Assembly (NCBI GenBank): GCA_025330725.1
Contig: JAIWND010000002.1
Location: forward strand, 682,001-746,000
Source: Chlamydoabsidia padenii
Lineage: Eukaryota > Mucoromycota > Mucoromycetes > Mucorales > Cunninghamellaceae
Direction: 5' to 3'
DNA length: 64,000 bases
Below are positions 45,275 through 57,323 of this stretch, piece after piece. The position numbers and the translations under genes are program-made. The notes beneath the pieces were generated by a model. It had not been told where the DNA came from. It ran no database searches and was given only the letters and a program-made list of their open reading frames with translations. Position 1 is the stretch's first letter. Each line of letters begins with the position of its first letter.

Positions 45275-46246
45275 ATGCCGTTTGGATTCTTTTCAGAGAC
45301 CTTTAGTGATCAAGGCACAATGGACGATGGTAAGTCATACGCCACCACTAATCAGTGGTTATCCTTACTCTAACTACTGACTTACTTTTTTTTTGGAAAA
45401 AAAAAAAAATAGGGACTTGGCAGTTCTGTGGTCTTGACCGAATGCAACGCTTATACGCATTTGGTGCCTGGTAAGAATTATAGCCTCTTATTAAACGGAA
45501 TTTGTCAATAGATAATAATACTCTTTCTACTTTATAGTTTTGTCATTGGCTTCATTTTGTCCATTGTGGTAAGTCAAGATAAACTAGGAATAGGATGCAG
45601 CTACTCACTTTGTATTTTTATCTATTGTAGTCATCATTGCTTCTTATCGGTGGGAACGTACCTGGTTTTGCCATTCTCTATAGTATTGGAAACGTTATAT
45701 CTATCTTTAGGTAAGTCCCCCAAAAAGGATTGCCGTAGTCTTTCGTGTTGACTAACTCACTATATTTGACATAATTCCTTTTTTTTTTTTTTTTTTTTTT
45801 TTTAGTCTGACGTTTATCATTGGTATCTTTAAACAAGTCAAAACAATGTTTGCACCAGGTAAAAAGGACTAGTTGGTTATGGAAAAGAGGTGATACTGAT
45901 TGTTATTGGATGGAATGCATAGTACGATTCTGGGCTACTACGATCTATTTGGCTTTACTTGTGGTCACTTTGGTACTCTCTATTCTGGTAAGAATGCAAC
46001 AATAAACAAAATGGGACTCATCAATAATTCCTCTTCTTTTACAGATCCATAATTTTGTCTTGTCTCTTGTGCTTGTGATCGTACAGTTTGGTGCCCTGGT
46101 TTGGTACTCGTAAGTGTCGAATCATGATAATCAACCAAATAATATATTAAATCACTCCTTTTGATGTCTTTTTTAGTGCAAGCTATATTCCCTATGGCCG
46201 TGAAGTAATCCGACGATTCTTTGGCAGTTGCGTGACATCCATCTAA
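45275..46246 (+). CDS. SFT2: SFT2-like vesicle transport protein
   Basis: Eight exons (45275-45329, 45413-45470, 45538-45568, 45631-45710, 45806-45858, 45923-45987, 46045-46109, 46177-46246) encode 158 residues. The start MPFGFFSETFSDQGTM is followed by the Sft2 domain: CGLDRMQRLYAFGACFVIGF, GNVPGFAILYSIGNVISIFS, FIIGIFKQVKTMFAP and a C-terminal SASYIPYGREVIRRFFG. Four hydrophobic helices are visible. Sft2 is a Golgi tetra-spanning protein that helps endosome-derived vesicles fuse with the Golgi, redundantly with Got1. Exons average 60 nt, among the shortest in the window, yet all phases agree. The C-terminus is polar and cytosolic. Confidence 0.92.
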
Positions 46247-46428
46247 CCTCGTAATAGAAATAGCTATGTACATTATATGCGGCTGTCCCTTTTACCCTCT
46301 ATAAACACACACACACACAGAATAAAAACCTTGATCATTTATTAATGTTGTTGAATAAAGCCACTTTTGTATTTATTGATTGACAATACATAAATAATGT
46401 TACAAACTAACCTAAAAGACTATACTAA

Positions 46429-46838
46429 TCAAAGTCCAAATGGTATATCTTCTCCATCCAATACCGCTAGAATATTCTGCAATGCCATGGTAGCCATTTG
46501 TTCTCTTGTTTCCAAAGTTGCACTGGCAATGTGGGGAAGTATAATACAGTTGGGGAATTGATACAGCTTGTGATCAGTAGGTAAGGGTTCAGGTACAGTG
46601 ACATCCAATCCAACAGCCCTAATCTTGCCATCTTCGAGGGCTTTCACTACACACAAAGTATGAAGAGAGAGAAAAAAAAAAAAAAAAGAAGAGTTAATGT
46701 AAAACATCATCATTTTACTGTTTCCCACCTACCCAAGTCGTCTTGGTTCACAATGCCACCTCTAGCTGTATTGACAAAGACCTACCCGCCCCCCCCCCAA
46801 AAAAAAAGAAGACGAGCAAATCAATGAACATCCGTCTG

Positions 46839-46869
<31 letters not shown>

Positions 46870-47932
46870 CGATGATGATGATGACGACTTACCACTGATG
46901 GTTTCATTTTTGAGAAGGCTTGATAATCAAATAGATCTTGGGTTTCAGGGGTCAGAGCGCAGCATACAGTGATGTAATCCGATTTCGTCAAGAGGTCATC
47001 AAAGGAGGCGAATTCAGCACCTAGTTCCGCTTCGGCTTGAGGTTTACGACTAATTCATCCCATCAAAAGTTTAAGAAGAGAGGGTCTTTTTTTCTGATTT
47101 CATTGTAGTTTACCTGCGACCATGATACAAAATACGAGTGATACCAAATGCCTTTAATCGTTTAGCGACAGCTTCACCAATGCGGCCCATTCCAACCACA
47201 CCCAACGTCTTGCCCGAGAATTGTGAACCACAAAGCCAAGTGGGTCTCCACACCGACCACTAAACGTATTTTACCAAAAGAAAAAAAAAATTGAGTCCCC
47301 CTCTGTTTATACCTGTTTCTACTATCACCGATGTACCTCTCCATTTTCTGCAGCACGGATTCCCTATTATCAATCAAAGAGTCGTTCACTTTAACATGTC
47401 ATGGTTTATTTTCATGTTTCTTCTGTTTACCTCTTTGATTCGTCGAGCAGCCGAGAGGACCAAGAGAAGTGTCAGATCAGCAGTGGCTTCTGTCAAGCAG
47501 TCGGGTGTATATCCTACTTGTATGTTTCTTGCTTTGAGTTCCTTGATATCAATATGATCATATCCCACTGACATTGTCGATACCACTTTCAATTGAGGTC
47601 CTAGGTCAATATTAAAAAGGTTAATCAAGCAATACAAGTCAAGGAAGAGATGGAGTTTCTTACCTGCAGCATCAAGTACTTGTTTATCAATCTTGTCAGT
47701 GAGAAGACAAAAGATAGCATCGACACCTAAAAAGAAGAAGAAGAAGAAGAGGGGATTGAGTGAGCAAGCCAAGAGTAAGAGTTCATTACTAGACTTTACC
47801 TTTTACTAAAGACAAGAGAGTATCGTGAGGAATAGCACCATCCTCTTTCCATTGTATCAGTTCAATATGTTGTAGTTGTTCCAATCGTTTTTGAGTATTC
47901 TCTGGTAATTGGCGCGTAACAAGTACTTTCAT
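46429..47932 (-). CDS. Glyoxylate/hydroxypyruvate reductase (GRHPR-type D-2-hydroxyacid dehydrogenase)
   Basis: Eight exons on the minus strand run from ATG 47932 to the stop at 46429. The protein starts [20 protein letters not shown] and continues [20 protein letters not shown] and [20 protein letters not shown], with a tiny exon giving GIRAAENGE. The NAD(P)-binding site is [15 protein letters not shown]. The catalytic Arg, Glu and His lie in [23 protein letters not shown] and [13 protein letters not shown]. The family reduces glyoxylate to glycolate and hydroxypyruvate to D-glycerate with NAD(P)H, in the cytosol or mitochondria. The pattern ([18 protein letters not shown]) is closer to animal GRHPR than to yeast Gor1. 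It is divergent from eIF4A. Outer coordin­ates and identity are sound; inner exon edges were not all checked to the base. Confidence 0.9.
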
Positions 47933-48363
47933 TTTTAGTAAAAGGAAAGAGAAGGAAGAAAAGGAGATTTTTCCCTCCACCTGGAGAATTATAAAAAAAG
48001 AAAAAGCGCCGAATTCATACCCCGATGCTTATTTGGGAAGAAAGTACGAGTAGATCAAACAGGGTGATTCTTGATGATGATGATGATGATGTCATGAAGA
48101 TTACCTTGAGATAGTAAAAGGATGCTCCATTTTAAACAATACCACCAATGTTCATCATTATAATGATCCAGTATCATCCGGATTGGAACTGAGGAGGTTA
48201 TCTTATCAAGGGCAAAAGATCACCAGGTCGCATGAAAAGCGGAATTTCAAATCTATTGGCTAGATTGGTCACAGCCACCCAAAATTTTTTTGTTTTCTGT
48301 TGATAACTAGAAAAATGTGCTCCAGAGTTTTTCCCTTTTTCTTTCCTTTACTTTATAGCCAAA
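47933..48363. promoter_or_regulatory. Bidirectional promoter region, GRHPR-type / eIF4A
   Basis: GCGGAATTTCAAATC at 48239-48253 lies ~110-125 bp before the eIF4A ATG. CCGAATTCATACCCCGATG near 48008 is a looser copy ~80 bp before the reductase start. A (GAT)n run is at 48073-48091. Confidence 0.45.
48239..48253 (+). promoter_or_regulatory. Recurrent element (eIF4A)
   Basis: GCGGAATTTCAAATC, ~111-125 bp before the eIF4A ATG. Confidence 0.5.
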
Positions 48364-50016
48364 ATGAGGTAGGTTGACTTTTGTTTTTGTTTTTGTAGGA
48401 ACGGAAATACTGGAGATTCCGTATGTGCTCTCTTCCATGGTTGTCTAATCTTTGTTGTTTTTATTTTTACTTAGCGAACCTTTAACTGAAATCACTGAAA
48501 CCGAAATCGAAGTAAGCATAAATAAAAAGGGAAAGGGACGAAGGCACAATACAAGTGAACGACGGCAACATTGGTTATTATTATCGTCATCATCAACATC
48601 ATCATCATCATCTTGGATATATATACTCACTCACTATTATTATTTTTAGTCCAACTGGGAAGAAGTTGTTGATAACTTTGACAGCATGAACTTGAAGACC
48701 GAACTTCTCCGTGGTGTTTACGCTTATGGGTAAGAACTGAATAGAATATGGGAAATGACAACCAACAGTAAACTAACCACCCCCTCTCCCTTTCTTTTAC
48801 TCTTATAGTTTTGAACGTCCTTCCACCATTCAACAACGTGCTATTATGCCTGTTGTCAAAGGTCATGATGTGATTGCTCAAGCTCAATCCGGTACTGGTA
48901 AGACTGCCACCTTCTCCATCTCCATCCTTCAATCGATCGATGTGGCTGTCAAGCAAACTCAAGCTCTTATCCTTGCTCCTACCCGTGAATTGGCTCTCCA
49001 AATCCAAAAGGTGGTATTGGCTCTTGGTGACTTTATGGGTATCGAATGTCATGCTTGTATCGGTGGTACCAACGTCCGTGAAGATATTGCCAAACTCCAA
49101 TCTGGTGTCCATATCGTCGTGGGTACTCCTGGTCGTGTTTTTGATATGATCAACAACCGTCGTGCCTTCAACACTGATGCCATGAAGATGTTTGTCTTGG
49201 ATGAAGCTGATGAAATGTTGGCCCGTGGTTTCCGTGAACAAATCTACGATGTCTTCCAATTGTTGCCTGGATCTACTCAAGTCGTCCTCTTGTCTGCTAC
49301 CATGCCTACCGATGTCTTGGAAGTCACCACCAAGTTCATGCGTGATCCCGTCCGTATCTTGGTCAAGCGTGATGAATTGACTTTGGAAGGTATCAAACAA
49401 TTCTATATTGCTGTCGACAAGGAAGAATGGAAATTGGATACTCTCTCGGATTTGTATGAAACTGTCACTATCACTCAAGCCGTTATTTTCTGTAACACCC
49501 GCAGAAAGGTCGATTGGTTGACTGACAAGCTCCACGAACGTGAATTCACTGTCTCTGCTATGCACGGTGATATGGATCAAGCTCAACGTGATGTCATTAT
49601 GAAGGAATTCCGATCTGGCTCTTCTCGTGTTTTGATCACCACTGATTTATTGGCTCGTGGTATTGATGTCCAACAAGTCTCTTTGGTCATCAAGTAAGTA
49701 TATACATAAAAGCAACGGGGGGGGGGTGCGGAAAATAATGCTATATTAACTAATCCTTCTTCTTTTTAGCTACGATCTTCCTTCCAACCGTGAAAACTAT
49801 ATCCACAGAATTGGTCGTGGTGGTCGTTTCGGTCGTAAGGGTGTTGCTATCAACTTTGTGTCCAACGATGATGTCCGTATGATGCGTGATATCGAACAAT
49901 TCTACAACACTCAAATCGAAGAAATGCCTTTGAACGTAGCTGATTTGTAAGTGACAACATAATATAGGAATGGTTGAGATGGAGTAGACTAACACTTTGT
50001 TTTGATTAGGATCTAA
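48364..50016 (+). CDS. TIF1: eIF4A, translation-initiation DEAD-box RNA helicase
   Basis: Six exons (48364-48368, 48475-48511, 48650-48729, 48809-49693, 49770-49946, 50010-50016) encode 396 residues. The first exon is only ATGAG and the last only GATCTAA; both are needed to give [20 protein letters not shown] and the end NVADLI. All helicase motifs are intact: [54 protein letters not shown] and [13 protein letters not shown]. eIF4A unwinds mRNA 5' leaders as part of eIF4F. Codon use is strongly biased to C-ending and CGT/GGT codons, fitting very high expression. Intron 1 contains a 22-nt segment flanked by splice-like sites that would break frame and is taken as intronic. Confidence 0.97.
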
Positions 50017-50683
50017 ACATGGTATCGATAGATTTAGTTTTAGTCGGAAATCAATAGTAAAATAGAAACTTCAAAAAAAACTCCAAAATTGAATAAAAGC
50101 TATCTCCTGTTTTTTTTTGTGTATATGACCCTATTGTTTTATTATGGTACAGTATTTGTTTGTTTTATGTCTTGGTATGTAAATGGAGGAGAATGTGTGA
50201 TTAAATATAGCTCACAATATCTACTTGTATGTATGTATCTCTCGTTCCATACAATCCTCCCTTTAATTTATCGTGTGATCTCGTGTATGCCCAGAATCCA
50301 CACCACCATAAAAAAACAAGATATCTCATAGAATGTATGTCAGATGCAGGAGCCTGTCTTTTTCTCCATGGGGCATCAGAGAAAGAAGGAATCCCCTGGG
50401 TATCGTGAGGTCGTTCCCTCCTTGGTGATTGGTTGAATGAATGTAGGATCTTTTCTTTTCTTTTCTGGATTGCAATATGTATTCTTAGTGTAGAATTTAT
50501 CGTTAAATGTGGCAAACTGAAACTTTATATTCAGCATTCTCTTGTTTTTCTTTTACATCATCATTCATCACCTCTTTCATCATCACCGAGAGCTTATTAG
50601 GGGGAGGAAGTTTTAGGATAGGAGTAATTTAAATCCAAGTATAGTCTTTTTTTTTTTTTTACCCTCCTTGTCTCGTTCATGCA

Positions 50684-50715
50684 GATTCAAATCCCGATAT
50701 TTTCAAATCCCGATT
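50684..50715 (+). promoter_or_regulatory. Two tandem copies of the recurrent element
   Basis: GATTCAAATCCCGAT and TTTCAAATCCCGATT lie 17 bp apart in the same orientation, ~40 bp before a short upstream frame and ~450 bp before the VTC start. This is the only place in the window with two perfect adjacent copies. Confidence 0.55.
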
Positions 50716-50755
50716 GATGTCAACATTTGACAGGATTCCTTTTACTTTAGTATAC

Positions 50756-50836
50756 ATGCCTTGGGGAAAAGAAGAAAACAACTATGTTGGAGAAGAATAT
50801 GGTATAAAATGCGTTGCTTTGGGTCAAGAATTGTGA
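50756..50836 (+). CDS. Possible 26-codon upstream open frame of the VTC gene
   Basis: Starts MPWGKEENNYVGEEYG and ends with TGA. It lies between the twin promoter element and the VTC ATG. It is translated only if transcription starts upstream of it, which the sequence suggests but does not prove. It could act as a regulatory upstream frame, or be chance. Confidence 0.25.
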   Translation: MPWGKEENNYVGEEYGIKCVALGQEL

Positions 50837-50908
50837 AAATAAAGCCCCTGCGTTTTCAGAACTCAAAATATTTCGAGCTCCCTTATGTTTGTTCCCCTTA
50901 TTCTTATC

Positions 50909-50911
<3 letters not shown>

Positions 50912-50951
<40 letters not shown>
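50912..50951. repeat. (CT)n microsatellite
   Basis: About twenty uninterrupted CT units lie in the likely VTC 5' leader. Confidence 0.97.
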
Positions 50952-50953
<2 letters not shown>

Positions 50954-51161
50954 AAGTTGCTTAACCTACCAACATTATTTTCTTCTTTTACCTATAATAT
51001 TATCCACTTTCTCTCTCTTTTATCTTTATATCTTTTCCTTTTTTTTTTTTTTTTAATCAACTGCTTCTTAATTACCTCGTTGTATCATACTATCCAAATC
51101 AGAGTCCATTCTTCTAAAAGAAATCAATCAATCAATCAATCAATCGACTAATAACATCTAG

Positions 51162-53785
51162 ATGAAGTACGGATTGGAATTACAACAAAATATATTCACG
51201 CCATGGCGACTCTCCTATGTATCCTACGATCTATTGAAAAATGAATTAAAAACCAGACAATTAGATCACGGATGGACAGACAAGGATGAAAAGGAGTTTG
51301 ATATGTTATTAGATAGTGAATTATCCAAGGTGTATGACTTTATCAATTCAAAGCTGACCGAGATTGATGCCCGCATTCTCTATTGTGAACGCACGATCCA
51401 GACCTTGCAAAAAAACACCACCATGGCATCAGGTACAAACTACACCATCATGGACGAAGCACTCACCGAAATCCTCTTTGACGTCAACGATCTTTCCCGG
51501 TTTACTCGCGTTAACTTTACCGCTATTCAAAAATTACTCAAGAAGCATGACAAGTGGACGAAAAGGAATATGAAACAGGCCTATGTTTCTAAACTCCGCG
51601 ATAAACCTCTGGATAAGCAACGATTTGACGTTGCAATCATCTACATTTCTGCTCTACATGACATTTGTCGAAACCATGGTCAACAATCGACAGGAAATAA
51701 TGCGGCGGGTGGTGATCAGAATGCATTTGAGCGGGCTACTGCCAAGTATTGGATCCATCCCGATAATATCACTGAAGTCAAGGCCATCATCATGCTCCAT
51801 TTGCCCGTCTTGATCTTTAACAAGGATAAAAAGTATGAACCGGCTGACTCGGCTATCTCTAGTGTTTATTTTGATAATCCCAACTATGATCTTTACACTG
51901 GTCGCTTGCAACGTGATGAGGGAGCGGAAGCTATCCGATACAGATGGTAAAGCCCGATTTTCAATTCCCGACCCGATTTAAAAATCATTCTTTTTCTCAT
52001 CTCTTTCTTTTTTCTCTCCCTCTCTTTATTTTTAATAGGTATGGAAACACCGACAACAAAGATATATTTATTGAACGTAAAACACATCATGCATCTTGGT
52101 TGGATGGTGCCTCAGTAAAAGATCGGTTTCGACTTGAAGAATCGCAGGTGAATGCATTCACGGTGGGACGATACACAGCGGATGACATTACAACCAACCT
52201 ACGACAAAAACAAGTCGATCCTAGTGTGGTGGACAATGTTCATTTTATCGCCAATGGTGTACAAACCTCATTCCGTGAAAAACGACTCGAACCCATGCTA
52301 CGTGTCTTTTACAATCGCACAGCCTTCCAACTACCGGACAATCAACGATTACGAATCTCACTTGACACCGATCTGACGTTTATTCGGGAAGATCACTTGG
52401 ATGGACACCAACGAAGACAACCCAACTACAACTGGCGACGAAATGATGTGGGCATCGACTATCCATTCACCACACTCAATGAAACCGATGTGCTCCGCTT
52501 CCCCTATGCAGTACTAGAAACCAAGCTTCAAACTCATCTCGGTCAAGAACCTCCTCAATGGCTCACTTCTCTGGTGGAATCTCATCTTGTACACGAAGTC
52601 CCTCGGTTTTCAAAATATTTGCATGGGGCTTGTCATTTCTACCGTCACCGATTACCTTTATTGCCTTGGTGGTTGGCGGAACTGAATGTGGATATTCGAA
52701 AATTTCGAGGGGAAAACACCACTGGTCTGACTCGATCACGTAGCTTCAAACCTTTGATTGATGGTCGATACCGGCGTGCGATGATTGAAGAAAAGGAGCG
52801 GGCGAATCAAGAAGCGGTCATGAATAGTCGTCCATCCAGCAAAAACACTCGGCTGTCGTCTTCTGGCTCTCAACAATCAAGTACCCTTAAACAGACACCT
52901 CAACGTATCTCTTTATCCGATGACCCTGCTGTGGATTTCTCATGCACACCACCCAAGAAGAATGATATCATGGTGCCACCTCGATCCTTGGCGGACAGAT
53001 TCTTTAGACGGACCATGGGTGATGATTGGACTGATCCGGAAAAGACTCCCATACGACCTGAAGGTGACCCTCGTATAAATGGACTGGCAAATCAACGACA
53101 ACGGTCTCACTCTTTGATTGGTATTCCTGTGGATGGTGATGATTGGTCTAACAAGAAGAATAATAATAATAACAAAATCAAGGTCAGGGTCGAACCAAAG
53201 ACATTCTTTGCTAATGAACGGACTTTTATCTCTTGGTTACAATTCTGTGCTCTGCTGTTAACTGTCGCTCTCAATCTCCTAAACTTTGCAACAGATGAAA
53301 GCACAAAAATTGTTGGTAAGTTGATGAAACAAACAAACAAAAAAGTATATAGCCTTGTCACTCATCTCTCTCTTTCTCTTTCTCTTTGATTTTCAGGTGG
53401 AATTTTTTTAGCACTGAGTGCCGTGATCGCGTGTTATGCCCTTTACCGATTCGAAAAACGGGCATGGTAAGTAGACAGGAAAATGGGCAGACAATGGATC
53501 TATACTAACTTTATTTAACTTGGGGACAGGATGATCAACAACCGTATAGAAGGACGCTATGATGATCTTTTGTAAGTCTCGCACACACGCAAGTTAACCA
53601 ACTGACATGATCTAAACCTTCTTCTTTGTTTTATTCTGATAGGGGTCCTGCTGTACTATGTCTACTATTGGTGATTGCTCTCATTGTAAGTCAAATTAAC
53701 AATCAATCTTCTGTTGTGTTGTCTTTTAATCAACCCCCCCTTTTTTTTTGAACTGTAGATCAACTTTTACTTGCGATTCAAGTGA
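51162..53785 (+). CDS. VTC-complex subunit (SPX domain, polyphosphate polymerase fold, VTC membrane domain)
   Basis: Six exons (51162-51946, 52039-53315, 53397-53466, 53530-53571, 53643-53685, 53759-53785) encode 747 residues. Residues 1-~170 are an SPX domain ([26 protein letters not shown]), which senses inositol pyrophosphates. The tunnel domain follows: [76 protein letters not shown] and [10 protein letters not shown]. The conserved Lys, Arg and Glu residues of the VTC4-type tunnel appear present, so it may be catalytic, though VTC2/3 cannot be excluded. The C-terminus has three membrane helices ([18 protein letters not shown] onwards). The VTC complex makes polyphosphate from ATP and moves it into the vacuole. 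Four tiny 3' exons encode the membrane helices. Confidence 0.93.
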
Positions 53786-54415
53786 TAACACATTGTCATC
53801 CTTCCCTAGTTTATGTATTTTAGAGTAGCATACACAATTGACTATATCCTTCCCCTTCACTCCTTTCTCTCTTTTTTTTTTTTAAATGATATATGCTTGA
53901 TTGTATTCTAAAAACTTAATAAAACAAGCTCTTTTGACCACTATCATGCAAACCTCTAGCGGGAATTGAAATGTAAACACCGACCAAAAAGCTTTTGGCA
54001 TTTCTTGGCCTTGTTGATAACATTGATGATTGTCATGAATATATATGTATATGGGATCTTTTACACTTGTGTGTTTGATTAAAAGTTTCTGATTCCCCAA
54101 AAAAGTAGACGATCTCAACCTCTTACTCTTGATTATCTTGTCTGAGCATGGAAAATATAGATTAAAAGAGAGACATATAATATGCTTTTTATTGGCAAAA
54201 ATACAGAACTAAAGATAATATCTGTGCCAAGGGTGAATGGTAGTTGATGGCCTTTCTTTACTTGCGAGGAGACGATCCACGTTTCCATTTACCCTCCTGG
54301 TCCCTTCCACCTACTGATATTCAAACCCCGCGGGAATTTTCTTTTGCCAATTTCACCCCACCTGTCTGTTTATCTTTTTTTTTTCTCTTCTTTTAATACA
54401 TTAATACTTATTGTC
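53786..54415. other. Intergenic spacer and SWA2 promoter
   Basis: VTC 3' flank (AATAAAAC near 53920). GCGGGAATTGAAATG near 53959 and TTCAAACCCCGCGGGAATTT at 54321-54340 are copies of the recurrent element; the second is ~80-95 bp before the SWA2 ATG and has an inverted half (CCCCGCGGGAA). No gene is seen. Confidence 0.5.
54321..54342 (+). promoter_or_regulatory. Recurrent element (SWA2), palindromic form
   Basis: TTCAAACCCC abutting GCGGGAATTT, two half-elements in opposite orientation, 74-95 bp before the SWA2 ATG. Confidence 0.5.
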
Positions 54416-57024
54416 ATGGATGATTTATTAGATCTGGACTGGTCAAATAATGCCTCTTCTTCTCGGCAATCAACCTCCGGAACGAATACGAGCAATCAAC
54501 CCCCCAAGGATGCTTTTGCAGATTTGCTTTCCTTTGGGTCGTCATCATCCAAACCACCTCCCTCTCTCAATCAACAACGACTCAATCAACAACAACAACA
54601 ACAACAGAAATACCATCAGAATACTACGGTATCACCCATATCACGTATAGCACCGTCAAGCTCTCCTGTCCAACCATCGGCGTTACCTTTTACACCTTTA
54701 ATACCAAGCAATACATCATCTACATCAACAGCACGGAATACCTTGGATGACTTGTTGGATCCTTTTGGTAAATCGAAACCCAAATCAACAGGCAACGTTC
54801 CCTTGAACACACTGTAAGTAATGGTAGGCTTGGGGGGGGGAAAGGTTTGTATCAAGATGGATAACTCACTGTTTTTAATATGATAGGCGATCGCAAAGTG
54901 GAACTGGAGAAGACAAGGCTAATAATCCATGGAACTTTGACTTGTTGGCCCCTGATAATGTAAGTACAAAAAGAAGAAAAAGTAATCTCTTCTGTTATAC
55001 TAACCCCTTTGTATCTGTTATAGTCTTCCTCGACAGCCACCACCTCTAATGGGGAGAAACCATCACCGACTGTGGATCCGTTTGATATGGACTCTTTGAT
55101 GAATGCTACAAAAACTCCTACTCTTGGTCATACTACGACAAGTTATATGGATAATGATGAAGAAAACCCACTTGGACTACTGGCGGAACCTGTACCTATC
55201 AAGAAACCATCCCCTCCTCCTTCTATTGTAAGTATTTTTTTTATTTTTTATCATCATATGGAAAACTTGACCATTTTATTATAGGCAGCAGCGTCCGAAC
55301 CAGCCCCTAAGGAACCCTCACCTGAACCTCACGATCAACACCACGATGGTCTTCTTGCTCAGTTGGTGGATATGGGATTCGGGGTAGAAGAATCTCAAGT
55401 GGCATTAGAAGAAAGTGGTAATGTGGATTTACAATCGGCTATTGATATCATTGTACAACAAACGGAGGCGATGCGACGGCAACAACAAGAACAACAAAGG
55501 GAGGAATCGAAACCAACTACACCTGATACCAGCACTTCTCCCGAAACAGCTTTCCAACAACAAAAAGAACGATTGGTCTCACAAGCTTCGGAATTGGGCG
55601 GTTATTTTTATAAGAATGCAAGTCTTTTGGTGCGATCGGGAAAACAAAAGATATCCAAAGTCATGGAAGATTACAAGGAGCAACAACAACCAGGGCGGCC
55701 AAAGTGGATGACTGATGTGGATATGGAATCTGTTGACGAGTCTCAAAATGGATCCATGGAAAAGTTTGTGGATAGTGACGACGATGATGATGACACGGGG
55801 AATCGATTGATGATGGAACAAATGGAACAAGAACGACGACACTTGGAAGCACTGCGGCAAAAACAACAAAGAGAACAACAAAAGCAACGACAACAAAAAC
55901 CAGTATTTAGATCTCGATTATTACAGGATGATGATGATGAAGAAGAGGAAACGTATGTTTCTCCCTCTCGTCGCCGTCAACAGCAACCATCTACACCTCC
56001 TCCGTCCAAGCCTGCACCAAAACCTGCACCTCCTCCACCTAAACCTGCAACATCAAGATCAGTGGTAGAAGCTTCCTCCATTAATCTTACATCAGCTACG
56101 AATCATCGACAAAAGGGAAACGCACTGTACAAACTAGGACAATTTGCTGATGCGGAAATCGAATACACTCATGCCATCGATCAGCTTCCCTCGGGCCATG
56201 ATCACCTGATTCTCCTTGGCAACAATCGTGCCATGACTCGACTAAAAACTGGACATTACAAGCAATGTATTGAAGATTGTGATGTGGTGTTAGACTTGAC
56301 GGCGGCGATTCAACATGGGACGATAATAAGTCAAGGCGGGATTGAAATCATTGGACGGGATCATACTATCAAGGCACTCTATCGAAAATCAGAAGCTTTT
56401 GAACACTTGGAAAAATATCAACAGGCTTTGGATACTTATCATGAATTGATCAAATGGGAAGGGACAACAAATAGTAAAGTAAATCAAGCCATGGCTCGCT
56501 GTCGACGTATCCTTCAACCACCACCACAGCAAAAGAAACCAACAACAACAACAGCACCACGACAACGATCAACTAATGGATATGGTGATAGTAAAGCAGT
56601 ATCGGCAATGCGTGCTCAGGCGGCTCAACAAGAAGCAGATGACGCTGAACGATTGGCCAAGACAGATCAAGTGAATGACAAGCTGGCGAAATGGAAACAA
56701 GGCAAGGAATCAAATCTGCGGGCATTACTGGCTACTTTGGACACAGTGATTTGGGCTGATGCTAATTGGAAATCTATTCAGATCAGTGAATTGATTCAAC
56801 CCAAGAAATGTAAAATCAACTACTTGAAGGCTATCGGTAAGGTGCATCCGGATAAGGTAGGTTTGTCATTTTATACTCTATCGCAATGAATCTAACCTTC
56901 TTCTTTTTTTTTTTTTTTCTAGTTGCCTTCCAGTGTCACGGTAGAACAACGTATGATTGCCAGTGGTGTCTTTAGTACACTCAATGAAGCCTGGGACTCC
57001 TTCAAGACGGAAAATAATCTTTGA
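54416..57024 (+). CDS. SWA2: Auxilin-like clathrin-uncoating J-protein (Swa2 type)
   Basis: Five exons (54416-54813, 54887-54959, 55024-55227, 55285-56856, 56923-57024) encode 782 residues. The order matches yeast Swa2/Aux1: a clathrin box at the start (MDDLLDLDW), DPF-type motifs (LDDLLDPFGK, VDPFDMDSL), a UBA domain at about 253-295 (LLAQLVDMGFGVEESQVALE), coiled Gln/Glu-rich linker, three TPR-like repeats at about 485-600 (HRQKGNALYKLGQFADAEIE, NRAMTRLKTGHYKQCIED) and a C-terminal J-domain with KAIGKVHPDK split by intron 4 and ending GVFSTLNEAWDSFK. Auxilin brings Hsc70 to clathrin coats and drives uncoating. Animal auxilins lack UBA and TPR, so the architecture is the fungal one. The ATG follows a CT-rich leader. 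Confidence 0.95.
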
Positions 57025-57323
57025 TGTATATACTCCTGGTGGTGATGATGGGGGTTTTTTTAAAACTAGATATAGATATTTATATACTACTACTACTCTT
57101 GACTTATAGTTTGATTTTTTATGATTAACATTATCCCCTCCTACCCATCTTTTACTTAAATCCCATATAATAAAAGAAGAACTTTGTAATCTAGATATTA
57201 GACTGGAACGCGGAGTTTCCGTTTTTAGATTGTTTGCTATGTATATTGTGTTTATTTTTTATTTCAAATACAATGTTAAAACTATACTATACAAAAGTGG
57301 TATCCAGCCCACAATGATCGATG

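Larger units (their letters stand above)
50017..51161. other. 1.1-kb region: eIF4A 3' flank and VTC promoter/leader
   Basis: The left part holds the eIF4A 3' UTR (GAATAAAAG near 50093). Tandem recurrent elements are at 50684-50698 and 50701-50715. A 26-codon open frame starts at 50756. A (CT)n tract spans 50912-50951, and ATCA repeats (51123-51143) sit just before the VTC ATG. Confidence 0.5.

Noticed and set aside
48399..48420. A 22-nt segment of eIF4A intron 1 flanked by TAG and GTATGT, looking like an exon
   Set aside because: Including it puts the next exon out of frame, whereas direct joining of ATGAG to CGAACC gives the expected [14 protein letters not shown] start.
48627..49586. 319-codon minus-strand frame opposite eIF4A
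   Set aside because: Shadow frame produced by biased codon use on the coding strand.
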